Positions 1 through 7,725 of a DNA stretch of 64,000 nucleotides are shown piece after piece; positions within the stretch are counted from its first letter, which is position 1; each line of letters begins with the position of its first letter. The position numbers and the translations under genes are program-made. Source of the stretch: Kribbella pittospori (GTDB lineage: Bacteria; Actinomycetota; Actinomycetes; Propionibacteriales; Kribbellaceae); the NCBI RefSeq assembly GCF_004331465.1, contig NZ_SJKB01000003.1, forward strand, positions 496,001-560,000, written 5' to 3'. Under the pieces are notes generated by a model that did not search any database, had not been told where the DNA came from, and saw only the letters and a list, made by a program, of their open reading frames with translations.

Positions 1-1
1 T

Positions 2-589
2 GGCGTGACCAACTTCGTGGCGCAGGGGTACGGCGCCTGGAACGGCATCCGTACCGGCGGCTGGGTCAAGACCGAGCAGGACCCGGTGGACCCGATGACG
101 GGCACGCCGGCCGAGCCCGGAATGGCGGCGATCGGTCACGTCGAGGAGGTCGTGGTCAAGGCGGGCGGCGCGGTACTGCGGTATGGCTGGTTCTACGGGC
201 CTGGTGCTATGGAGGATCTGGTCGAGCCCGTGCGCAAGCGGCAGTTCCCGGTCGTCGGGGGAGGCGACGGGTATTGCTCGTGGGTGCATCTCGACGACGC
301 GGCGAGCGCTACAGTCCTGGCTGTGGAGCAGCAGGCCAAAGGTGTGTTCGACATCGTCGACGACGAACCGGCGCCGGCCAACGTGTGGCTGCCCTACCTG
401 GCCGAGTCCGCGGGAGCGAAGCGGCCGATGCGGTTCCCCAGCTGGCTCGCCCGCCCGCTGGCCGGGGACGTGGCGGTCATGATGATGACCGAGGGCCGGG
501 GGTTCTCCAACGCCAAGGCCAAGCGGGAGCTCGGTTGGGAACTGCGCTACCCGTCCTGGCGGCAGGGCTTCAAGGCAGAGCTGGCATGA
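2..589 (+). CDS. NAD(P)-dependent epimerase/dehydratase family protein, C-terminal part (5' end outside window)
   Basis: The reading frame is open at the left edge, so the N-terminal Rossmann nucleotide-binding part lies outside the window. The visible 195 residues fit the C-terminal part of an extended SDR/epimerase: the segment around VLRYGWFYGPGA, the WVHLDDAASATVLA motif that follows the substrate-binding region in this family, and the closing SNAKAKRELGWELRYPSWRQG. The stop overlaps the next start as ATGA, so it is translationally coupled to the downstream sigma factor. ECF41 sigma factors are known to sit beside carboxymuconolactone decarboxylase, oxidoreductase or epimerase genes (COE), and this gene is probably that partner. 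The substrate is unknown. Confidence 0.85.
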   Translation, partial: GVTNFVAQGYGAWNGIRTGGWVKTEQDPVDPMTGTPAEPGMAAIGHVEEVVVKAGGAVLRYGWFYGPGAMEDLVEPVRKRQFPVVGGGDGYCSWVHLDDAASATVLAVEQQAKGVFDIVDDEPAPANVWLPYLAESAGAKRPMRFPSWLARPLAGDVAVMMMTEGRGFSNAKAKRELGWELRYPSWRQGFKAELA

Positions 590-1512
590 CGCGTGCCGAG
601 GAGTTCGAAGAGCTGCGACCGTTGCTGTTCTCGATCGCCTACCGGCTCCTCGGCAGCGTGAGCGAGGCAGAGGACGCGGTCCAGGAGACCTGGCTGCGGT
701 GGGAATCCTCGCCGACAACGCCCGCCTCGACCAAGGCGTTCCTGTCCGCGATCGTGACTCGCATCTCGATCGACGTACTGCGGTCGGCCCGCGTCCGGCG
801 GGAGACGTACGTCGGGCCGTGGTTCCCCGAGCCCTTGCTGGCGGACCCGTACCAGGATCCGGAGCGTGCGGCGGAGTTGGCCGACTCGCTGTCGATGGCG
901 GCTTTGCTCTTGCTGGAACGGCTGAGTCCGCTCGAGCGTGCGGTCTTCGTACTGCGGGATGTGTTCGGGTTCGGCTTCCCGGAAATCGCGTCGGCGGTGG
1001 AGCGGTCGGAGGCGGCGTGCCGTCAGCTCGCGGTGCGGGCGCGGCGTCATATGGATGCGGGCCGGCCGCGGTTCGAGGCGGACCGCGCCGAGCGCGACGT
1101 ACTCGCCTCGCGATTCTTCGACGCGTTCAGCGAAGGGGATGTCGACAGTCTGCAGGAGTTGCTCGCAGCCGACGTACGCATGGTCAGCGACAGCGGCGGC
1201 AAGGCCCCGCAGTGGGGCACCGGCATCAACGGCGCCGGCAAGGTGGCCCGCCTCCTCGTCTCCCTGGTCGCGCCGTTCACCCAGATCGGCGGCACGGTCG
1301 AACCTCACGCCCTGAACGGCCAACCCGGCGCCATCCTGCGCGACCGCGACGGCAAGGTCATCAACACCTGGACCCTGGACATCCAAGCCGGCCGGATCCA
1401 GACCATCCGCACCGTCATCAACCCCGACAAGCTCACCCACGTAGGACCGGTAGCCGACTCCTGGTCAGTACTCCGGCAAGCCACGCAGACGCGTCGCCCG
1501 CCCACCTCTTAG
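586..1512 (+). CDS. sigJ: ECF41-type RNA polymerase sigma factor (SigJ-like) with SnoaL-like C-terminal extension
   Basis: 308-residue alternative sigma factor. Sigma region 2 covers about residues 10-75 (YRLLGSVSEAEDAVQETWLRW), region 4 about 105-165 (LSPLERAVFVLRDVFGF, then a helix-turn-helix), and a SnoaL/NTF2-like domain fills the C-terminal half. Three ECF41 hallmarks are visible: WFPEP in the linker (family WLPEP), DSGGK (family DGGGR) and NPDKL near the C-terminus. In this group the extension modulates sigma activity in place of a separate anti-sigma factor. The start was chosen because ATG overlaps the upstream epimerase stop by four bases. ECF41 factors usually drive their own COE partner gene; that promoter would lie left of the window. 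Confidence 0.9.
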   Translation: MTRAEEFEELRPLLFSIAYRLLGSVSEAEDAVQETWLRWESSPTTPASTKAFLSAIVTRISIDVLRSARVRRETYVGPWFPEPLLADPYQDPERAAELADSLSMAALLLLERLSPLERAVFVLRDVFGFGFPEIASAVERSEAACRQLAVRARRHMDAGRPRFEADRAERDVLASRFFDAFSEGDVDSLQELLAADVRMVSDSGGKAPQWGTGINGAGKVARLLVSLVAPFTQIGGTVEPHALNGQPGAILRDRDGKVINTWTLDIQAGRIQTIRTVINPDKLTHVGPVADSWSVLRQATQTRRPPTS

Positions 1513-1581
1513 CCGACACGTCACCCGATCGATGGAAGCCGATCCCTCTGGCGGGTGATCTCGCGCGGCCGTGGTGAGGCA

Positions 1582-2050
1582 ATGCTGCAAGGCATGATCG
1601 GACGTTTTCGCCGATGGCCGGAGTGGGGCGGCACGGCCGCGCGGGCATGGGCCGTGGTGTACGGCGCCATGGCCTGCTACTGGATCGCCGGTGGACGCCA
1701 AGGCCTTCCGATCGCGAACGTCGAGGGCGACCCGGCGTACGGCGTACCTGCTCCTGGTCCTCCTGTTGCCCTGGGCAACCGTGAAGTCCATCTGGATGCT
1801 CGGCGGATCCGCGCTCGGCGTGACTGCAACCGAGTGGACCGCCACGACATCGACGAGCGACCAGTCCTGGCTGAGCCGCGAACTGGCCCGAGCCGGCATC
1901 ACACCCCCCGACGCCGATCCCGCGCCCTTCACACCCAACGGCCTAGGCGCCATGATCCTGTTCGGCGGCACCGCCTTCACCGCCCTGGGAGCCGCCCTGG
2001 CCACCGCCGCCCACTCCTACCACCAACGAACCCGCCCCACCTGCACCTGA
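1582..2050 (+). pseudogene. decayed multi-spanning membrane protein gene (frameshifted, shortened)
   Basis: Two overlapping frames together look like one broken membrane-protein gene. Frame one, from 1582, encodes MLQGMIGRFRRWPEWGG and a transmembrane segment (ARAWAVVYGAMACYWIAGG), then turns to low-quality proline/arginine-rich sequence. A second frame from about 1691 carries a hydrophobic segment (TAYLLLVLLLPWATVKSIWM) and a last one (LGAMILFGGTAFTALGAALA) before its stop at 2050. One or more transmembrane segments seem to be missing at the junction near 1690, suggesting deletion plus frameshift. The family is not identified. The alternative is one short two-helix protein, 1691-2050. Confidence 0.45.
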
Positions 2051-2084
2051 CGAACCCAACCAGTTTCCCGCGGCGTCACCTTCG

Positions 2085-3452
2085 TCAGTCCGGCTCGAGG
2101 TTGTCGGGGAGTTCTGGTTCGGGGAGTTCGGGGTCTTCGGGGTCGAGGTTGTCGGACCATTGGTCTTGGGGTGGTACCTCGTCGGGTTGCCAGGACTCTG
2201 ATTCCTTGGTGCCGGTGGGGGTTGGGCGGTAGACCCAGTGCCAGGCCTCGGTGGGGTAGGGGTGGAAGTCGAAGCGGGCGGCGTTGTTGACCAGCCATTC
2301 GTGGAACCAGGCAGCGGTGTTGATCTTCTTGAGGGGGCGGCCTTTCTGGGCGATGCCTAGGTCGAAGGCCAGGCCGTCCTGGTGGTTGCTGTAGCCGGGT
2401 GCGGCGATGTACTTCTTCATCAGCTTGGCGAGCAGGAGTACGGCGGCCGGGCTGTGTTCGCCGCCGGCCGTGGCCTGCCGGGCCTTCGCGGATTCGCGGT
2501 AGTAGTAGGGAAAGCCTCGCTTGCCGCCCTGGCCCTTGCCCTGCCAGATGGCGTACTGCTCGGCGGCCGAGCGGTAGGCGCTGGTGATGCCGACGACGAG
2601 GTCGGTGCGGCCCTCCTTCTCCAGGTCGGCGCGGGCCGCCGCGAGCATGCTGATCGCAGCATCGGCGGCTGCTGCGAGCGCCCGATGCCCGCCCTCGACC
2701 CGCTTCACGGCGGACTCGGGCAGCGTGTCGACGAACGGTCCCTGCGACAGCGCGACCTGCTTGTCGTAGACGGCTCGCATGAAGGCCAGGAGTTCGGGCG
2801 TCGCTTCGTCGGTTCCGTACCAGCGCAAGCCGGCCGAGGAGATCGAGATGCGTCCCGGGGTGTCTGGCGTGGTCGATGGAGTCGTACGGCGCTGCAGGAT
2901 GGGCCGCACGATGGTGTTCCTGATCTGGAGCCAATCGCGCTGCAAGTCCCGCTCATGCGGGAGGATCTTGCGTCCCAGCACCTCCGGATGCCGGAAGTAG
3001 AAGATCACGTTGGTGAGGTCGTTCTCGCTGCGATGACCGGCGGTCCCCAGCAGTGCGACGGCCGCGGCGTACGAACCCTTGCCCAGGGCATCGATCGCGT
3101 CGATCGGCAGCCGGAAGAACCTGGCCACCGGATTCTCGGCCTCGCCGAGAGCAGGCTCCTCGTACTCCGGATCGTCAAGCTCGTACTCCGCAGCCTCCGG
3201 ATCGTCAAGCTCGTACGCCGCAGCCTCCGGATCCTCGTACTCCCGCCCCTCGTCGTACTCGAGGGCTTCCGGTTCGTCGCCGGCTTCCGACTCGAGATGG
3301 GCCTGCAACAACTCGAAGAGCTCCAGCTCACGGTCCGGTACCTCGGCCTCGGCATAGCCGCCGAATTCCTCGCCAGCCACGCTGCCCACCCGGAACGGCG
3401 AGCCAGCCGCGGGCGTCGGGTCCTCGAAAGCGAACGTCTGGCTCATCCTCAT
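2085..3452 (-). CDS. acidic-tailed VanY-like M15 peptidase (D,D-carboxypeptidase fold)
   Basis: 455 residues. The C-terminal 190 or so form a VanY/M15B-like zinc peptidase domain: H357 and D364 in SNHQDGLAFD, and E402 and H405 in TEAWHW, match the family's metal and catalytic positions. Such enzymes trim D-Ala from peptidoglycan stems. There is no signal peptide. The N-terminal 100 residues are very acidic, carry an SPF tripeptide at 18-20 and a decapeptide repeat (YELDDPEAAE); the C-terminal 40 are Pro/Glu/Asp rich. Last gene of a minus-strand locus, its ATG overlapping the upstream protease stop by four bases. A second ATG at 3446 is possible. Peptidase fold is well supported; cellular role is unknown. 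Confidence 0.8.
   Translation of the reverse strand: MRMSQTFAFEDPTPAAGSPFRVGSVAGEEFGGYAEAEVPDRELELFELLQAHLESEAGDEPEALEYDEGREYEDPEAAAYELDDPEAAEYELDDPEYEEPALGEAENPVARFFRLPIDAIDALGKGSYAAAVALLGTAGHRSENDLTNVIFYFRHPEVLGRKILPHERDLQRDWLQIRNTIVRPILQRRTTPSTTPDTPGRISISSAGLRWYGTDEATPELLAFMRAVYDKQVALSQGPFVDTLPESAVKRVEGGHRALAAAADAAISMLAAARADLEKEGRTDLVVGITSAYRSAAEQYAIWQGKGQGGKRGFPYYYRESAKARQATAGGEHSPAAVLLLAKLMKKYIAAPGYSNHQDGLAFDLGIAQKGRPLKKINTAAWFHEWLVNNAARFDFHPYPTEAWHWVYRPTPTGTKESESWQPDEVPPQDQWSDNLDPEDPELPEPELPDNLEPD
3166..3235 (-). repeat. 30-bp tandem repeat encoding an acidic decapeptide
   Basis: Two adjacent 30-base units (3166-3195 and 3196-3225) differ at a single base, and a third, diverged start follows at 3226. 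On the coding strand each unit gives a decapeptide of the YELDDPEAAE type in the acidic N-terminal region of the M15 peptidase. The repeats keep frame, so copy number can change without breaking the gene. Confidence 0.85.
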
Positions 3453-4309
3453 CGCCCCAACCAGCTACGGACCAGGGCCATCAGATCCTTGTCGAGGAAG
3501 ACCCCACGGTTGGCGGTGACAGTGACCACGCCGGTGGTGGCGTCGGTGACCCGCTGGGCGTCGACGTGTACGCCGACCAGTGACCGCCGCCCGCTCGTGA
3601 AGCGGATCCACACCGGTGACCCGCTCTGGCCCGGAGACGTGTCCGCTGTGTAGAGGATGATCCCGGGCCGGGCAGCACTGAAGCTGGCGCTGCCGTAGTG
3701 CGACCACATCGTGTTGGCCTGTTGCTCGCGGGTCCACCCTCGCGCCGGATCACACGGATCGCCGTCGCACTTGTCGCCGGGGAACCCGCACACCGTCACC
3801 GGCCGGCCGCTGAGGAAGCCACTGTCCAGGGGTGAGAGGTCGGTGAGAGCGCCGTTGTCCGAGCTTCCCCAGTGACCGAGCTGAGCGCCGGAGAGCGCGC
3901 GGGACCGGATCGCGGAGGCGTCGCGTTCCAGAGAGACGAGCGCTACGTCGAACCTGCTACCGGGCCGCGGTTGCCGGAGGTAGCGGCTGCTCACCGTGAA
4001 GCCGGAGGCCTTGAACCGGCCGAAGGGTAGGTCGGCGCCGTTGCGGGCCGGTGCGACGTACACGGTGTCCGGCCTTTCACCGCGGGCGTTGTAGATGTTG
4101 TGCGCCGCGGTCAGCACGTGGCGTGGCCCGACCAGGAGACCCGACCCACGGAACAGCGTGCTCCCGCGGGTGACGTCGAGCGAGCACACCCAGCGGAATG
4201 GGACCTGGAGCGTGTCCCGGATCCGGACCCGCTCGTCCGGAGGGATCACCTCGTACTCCGGCGGACCGGCCGCTGGGGTGAACCATTCGGTGACGAACGG
4301 CGAGCGCAT
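3449..4309 (-). CDS. trypsin-like (S1/V8-type) serine protease without signal peptide
   Basis: 286 residues. The catalytic triad of a chymotrypsin-fold protease is intact: H70 in VLTAAHNIY, D121 in SRFDVALVSL and S229 in SPGQSGSPVW. Cysteines at CGF and in GDKCDGDPCD may form disulfides, which fits an extracellular destination, yet no signal peptide is visible. The protein begins MRSPFVTEW; the SPF tripeptide recurs near the N-termini of the M15 peptidase and the 718-residue protein of the same locus. Five bases separate it from the upstream gene, with AGGGG as ribosome site, and its stop overlaps the next start. A processing role for other locus products is plausible but inferred. Confidence 0.85.
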   Translation of the reverse strand: MRSPFVTEWFTPAAGPPEYEVIPPDERVRIRDTLQVPFRWVCSLDVTRGSTLFRGSGLLVGPRHVLTAAHNIYNARGERPDTVYVAPARNGADLPFGRFKASGFTVSSRYLRQPRPGSRFDVALVSLERDASAIRSRALSGAQLGHWGSSDNGALTDLSPLDSGFLSGRPVTVCGFPGDKCDGDPCDPARGWTREQQANTMWSHYGSASFSAARPGIILYTADTSPGQSGSPVWIRFTSGRRSLVGVHVDAQRVTDATTGVVTVTANRGVFLDKDLMALVRSWLGR

Positions 4310-4314
4310 GGTTG

Positions 4315-5625
4315 CTACCCCTGACCGTTCTGCGCCGCGAGGGCCGGCGCGGGGGCACCACCGGATGGCACGACGCCCGAGGACGGCGCGGGTGGGACGC
4401 CGGGGGAGGCGGGACTCGGGAGCCGCAGTGGCTGCGGCCGGGTCCCGGACGGACGGTCCTTCACCCGATCACCGGTGGCCGACTGCCACAGGTCGATGAT
4501 GCGGTTCACGTCCTGCAGCAACGCCGCGTTGGTGCCGAGGTTGAGGTACAGCAACTCGGCCTGGGCGCCGGTGGAGAAGACGTTGAGCTCGATCGCGCGC
4601 AACAGACCGGACATCAGGTCGGCCAGGTCGAAGAGTTCGCGCGACCTGGCCGCGGGCGTCATCCCGACCTTCGCGGCGATCTTCTCCAGTCGCTCGGCGG
4701 GTCCCGGCCCGCGGGCGTCGAGGTCGATGACGATCGGGGTGTCGGAGTCCAGCGTGGTGTGGAAGTAGCTGAGGTACGACACGTAGGCGAACTCCTCGCG
4801 CGCCAGCATCCCGCCACGTCGCCGCATCGCCATCATGTCCCGCAATGCGGTGCACAGGAACGCAACGTACTCCCGGTCGGTGGCGTTGGGACCGACGCCG
4901 TTGTTGGCGTTCTCGATGCCGAGCCAGACCTGACGCAGCAGCTCGGTCCACTTCTCCCGGAAGCTGCTGTTGACGCCGCCTCCGACGTCCTGCTTCCACA
5001 CCTCCGGCGTCATGCCCGGCCGGGTCCAGCGGGACGGGATCGGGTGCGGCGGCTCGAGACCGAACATCCGCCAGTACGCGTTGCGCCGGTTCACCCGCTG
5101 GTCGGGACGCATCTCGCTGACGATGCCCTGGATCGAGTACAGCGGCGGTTCGCGGAAGAAGAGTTCTTCTGTGGTCCGCAGCCATCGGGTCGAGGCGAGC
5201 GTGGCCGGATTGAGCGTCTCGCCGACGGCGAAACGACGTACGACCTCGGCCATGATCTCGAGCATCCCCGTGCATTCCAGGAGGTAGGCGTAGATCAGGT
5301 GGTCGGCGATCAGACCGGGTGCGGACGCTGACGGCGGAGCCGGGAACGGGAACGGCACCCCGGAGAACGTGTCGATCGAGCCGGTGGTGATGCCCGACGG
5401 AACCGGGAACGGCGCGCCGGTCGGTGAGGGGAGCGGCAGGTCGATCGCGGCGATGATGCCCGGGTCGCCCAGGGCAGGTGTCGAGGGTGACGGCGGGTCG
5501 ATGCCGATGTCCGGCACGGTCGAGCCCGCCGCCCAGGCCTCGTCGAGCCACCGGCTCAGCTGGAGTGGATGGATGTCGAACAGTTGCTCGGGTGCGGGCA
5601 GGAGACGGGCCAGATTGCGGAACAT
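4315..5625 (-). CDS. conserved-looking protein of unknown function, central gene of the peptidase locus
   Basis: 436 residues, no family recognised. Residues about 40-105 are a Pro/Ser/Gly-rich linker (repeated PFPVP/PFPFP elements); about 105-380 look like a compact, mostly helical domain (aromatic patches such as HLIYAYLLECTGM and EFAYVSYLSYFHTTLD); the last 50 are again Pro/Ser/Ala rich. No transmembrane segment or signal peptide. A ribosome site AGAGGA lies six bases before the ATG. Tight packing between the Gly-Ser repeat protein and the serine protease suggests one operon. The central domain could be an enzyme or a structural subunit. Confidence 0.7.
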   Translation of the reverse strand: MFRNLARLLPAPEQLFDIHPLQLSRWLDEAWAAGSTVPDIGIDPPSPSTPALGDPGIIAAIDLPLPSPTGAPFPVPSGITTGSIDTFSGVPFPFPAPPSASAPGLIADHLIYAYLLECTGMLEIMAEVVRRFAVGETLNPATLASTRWLRTTEELFFREPPLYSIQGIVSEMRPDQRVNRRNAYWRMFGLEPPHPIPSRWTRPGMTPEVWKQDVGGGVNSSFREKWTELLRQVWLGIENANNGVGPNATDREYVAFLCTALRDMMAMRRRGGMLAREEFAYVSYLSYFHTTLDSDTPIVIDLDARGPGPAERLEKIAAKVGMTPAARSRELFDLADLMSGLLRAIELNVFSTGAQAELLYLNLGTNAALLQDVNRIIDLWQSATGDRVKDRPSGTRPQPLRLPSPASPGVPPAPSSGVVPSGGAPAPALAAQNGQG

Positions 5626-5644
5626 GATCGTCCTCTCGAATTCC

Positions 5645-6442
5645 TCAGATCGGGCCCAGGCGTGGACCCAGGCGGACGGGGTAGCCGTCGTCGCGGCGCA
5701 GTTCCAGGCGGACGATGGGCTGGTCGTTGGTCACCTGACCCAGGTTCACGTCGACGGAGTTGCCGCCATAACCACCGCCGCTTCCACCGCCGCTTCCACC
5801 GCCGCTTCCACCGCCGCTTCCACCGCCGCTTCCACCGCCGCTTCCACCGCCGCTTCCACCGCCGCTTCCACCGCCACTGCCGCCACCAATGCCGCCGCCG
5901 CTGCCACCACTACCGCCGCTTCCACCGCCGCTTCCACCGCCGCTTCCACCGCCACTGCCGCCACCAATGCCGCCGCCGCTGCCACCACTACCGCCGCTTC
6001 CACCGCCGCTTCCACCGCCGCTTCCACCGCCACTGCCGCCACCAATGCCGCCGCCGCTGCCACCACTACCGCCTCGCCGTCCGCTCCGCCGGTCGACGAC
6101 GGCCGGGAGGTTCACCACCTCGGGGGCCGCCACGGCCGACGTGAAGACGGCCAGCTTGTCGGCGATTGCCGGCGGGTCGAAGATCGTGATGACGGAGTTC
6201 GGGCTGTTGGCCCGGCTGGACCGGCTGGCCGTGAACACGAAGGTGTTCGCGGGATCGGGCGGCCGGCGGTCGCGGCCCATCAGTTCCCGGATCGCCTGGT
6301 AATCGAGGTGGCTGGAGGCGACGTCGAGCGGCACCTCGGTGGCGAGGGCTCGCGACTTCGGATCCTTGAGGGCCTGCTCGATCGCCCGGAGCGCGGCGAG
6401 CAGGTCGTCGAACGGGGGCGTTGTCCCGCCGGTTGTGGCCAC
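5645..6442 (-). CDS. protein with long Gly-Ser repeat linker between two small domains
   Basis: 265 residues starting at a GTG preceded by GGAAGG nine bases upstream. Residues 1-120 form a globular N-terminal region (DLLAALRAIEQALKDPKS; SVITIFDPPAIADKLAVF). About 100 residues of almost pure glycine/serine follow, in GGGS/GGSG units with an occasional isoleucine. The last 35 residues (SVDVNLGQVTNDQPIVRLEL) look like one or two beta strands. It may be a flexible tether or a self-associating structural protein. Located between the HExxH protein and the unknown 436-residue protein. Function unknown. Confidence 0.75.
   Translation of the reverse strand: MATTGGTTPPFDDLLAALRAIEQALKDPKSRALATEVPLDVASSHLDYQAIRELMGRDRRPPDPANTFVFTASRSSRANSPNSVITIFDPPAIADKLAVFTSAVAAPEVVNLPAVVDRRSGRRGGSGGSGGGIGGGSGGGSGGGSGGGSGGSGGSGGGIGGGSGGGSGGGSGGGSGGSGGSGGGIGGGSGGGSGGGSGGGSGGGSGGGSGGGSGGGSGGGSGGGYGGNSVDVNLGQVTNDQPIVRLELRRDDGYPVRLGPRLGPI
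5773..6071 (-). repeat. Gly-Ser coding tandem repeats: 12-bp units inside a 78-bp higher-order repeat
   Basis: A short unit of the type cttccaccgccg is repeated from about 5773. Superimposed is a 78-bp unit, marked by the rare substring accaatgcc, whose copies lie exactly 78 bases apart (aat at 5888, 5966 and 6044). Each unit therefore adds 26 residues in frame. The perfect identity of the three long units indicates recent duplication. Confidence 0.9.
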
Positions 6443-6468
6443 GATGATTTCCCTTCCGCACTAAGCGA

Positions 6469-7725
6469 TCAGACGGCCCTCGGCAGCGGCAGTGGGGCCA
6501 GACGGGCGAGCCAGTCGTGCAGGCGCGCCGTACGGGCCGTTGCCGCGGCCGGGTCGAGAGGCTGGTCGGAGGTGAGCAGAGCGAGGATCCGCAACGACTC
6601 GTTCCGGGCCAGGAATGTCGAGGTGAGGAGCGAGTCGGCCGACGTACGGCGCAGCTCCTGCAGTGCTGAGGGCGACACGCGATTCGGGTCGGCGATGGCA
6701 CTGAGCGGCCGGCCGCCGAAGGACTTGTAGCTTCGCCGGGTGCAGGCGTCGGCGATCGAGGCGAGGAGCGGGATGCTGGCAGCGGCGATCTGGGCGTCGG
6801 GGTCGTTCAAGGTGCGCGGATCGTGCCGGGCCTGCCAGGCTTCGGCCAGGTCGCTCCATGGTCCCGACGGACCGAACCAGCTCCGGCACAGCTGCACGTT
6901 GAACATCACCCGGATCCAGGACGGCGGGTGCGGGTCGCCCGGCCTGACGCGGTGCACCGCGGCCGTCGTACCGTCCACCACGTTGGCCAGCGCCGGTACG
7001 GGCGACCAACCGGCCAGGGCGAAGGCGCCGACATCGGCGGCGATCTCACTGGCCCAGGTGCTCCACATGCTTGCCAGTACGACGGATTGCGGCGCGACGA
7101 CCGACCGCAGGACGTCGCGCAGCTCGGCGTTCCAGCCGCACAGGTGCGCGACCTGATGGGTGGTCTCGTGCACGAGGGCGGTCGGGTGCGCGAGGTTGTG
7201 CCGGGTGATCTTGATCGCCGCGACCGGAGACAGGCCGCCACGGTCCCAGAGCCGGATACCGGCTCGGAGGACGGCTGCGCCGAGGCCCTTGTCGGGATAC
7301 GTCAGCGCCGGTGGCGTCTCGATACCGAGCGGCCGCAGGATTGCCTCCATCGCGTCGACCGCGATCGTGTCCAACCCCCGCAGTACCGCTCCCAGGCGTG
7401 GAGTGGTGCGTTGCTGTACGGCGTCGCCGTACCACTCGACCGTGGCCTCCACCGCGAGGTAGCGCTGGCGCAGCTGCAAGAGTGCCGTCCGGGCTTGCTC
7501 CGGCCGCTCGCTGCTGTCGACGTGCACGGCCAAGGCAGCGCCTTCGGCTTCGAGAGTCCGGATGGAGGAGAGCAGCCGCTCGCGCAGCCGGAACCGCAGG
7601 TAGTCCTCGAGCTCGGCCCACGCCTGCGGAGCTGCGACGGCGTCGAGGTCGGCGAGCTGGGCGATCGCGCCGCGCCAGTGAGCCAGCTCCGACTGCAGCT
7701 GCCGGCGTGATGCCGTCTCAGTCAT
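6469..7725 (-). CDS. putative HExxH zinc metallopeptidase of unknown family
   Basis: 418 residues from the ATG at 7725 (a GTG nine bases earlier is possible). A canonical zinc motif HETTH stands at about residues 186-190 within VHETTHQVAHLCGW, and a downstream SEIAAD (glutamate about 37 residues later, in an ExxxD arrangement) could supply the third ligand as in gluzincins. The N-terminal half is helical with charged stretches. No signal peptide or transmembrane segment is seen. The gene overlaps the end of the 718-residue gene by eight bases, so it is coupled to it. The motif is clear but the family was not recognised, so peptidase activity is a prediction. Confidence 0.7.
   Translation of the reverse strand: MTETASRRQLQSELAHWRGAIAQLADLDAVAAPQAWAELEDYLRFRLRERLLSSIRTLEAEGAALAVHVDSSERPEQARTALLQLRQRYLAVEATVEWYGDAVQQRTTPRLGAVLRGLDTIAVDAMEAILRPLGIETPPALTYPDKGLGAAVLRAGIRLWDRGGLSPVAAIKITRHNLAHPTALVHETTHQVAHLCGWNAELRDVLRSVVAPQSVVLASMWSTWASEIAADVGAFALAGWSPVPALANVVDGTTAAVHRVRPGDPHPPSWIRVMFNVQLCRSWFGPSGPWSDLAEAWQARHDPRTLNDPDAQIAAASIPLLASIADACTRRSYKSFGGRPLSAIADPNRVSPSALQELRRTSADSLLTSTFLARNESLRILALLTSDQPLDPAAATARTARLHDWLARLAPLPLPRAV

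Noticed and set aside
5773..6071. Possible CRISPR-like array
   Set aside because: Units are contiguous, lack unique spacers and code in frame for Gly-Ser linker.
5369..6730. Plus-strand frame with long Ala/Thr repeats
   Set aside because: It is the complement of the Gly-Ser repeat gene. Start, ribosome site and globular ends favour the minus strand.
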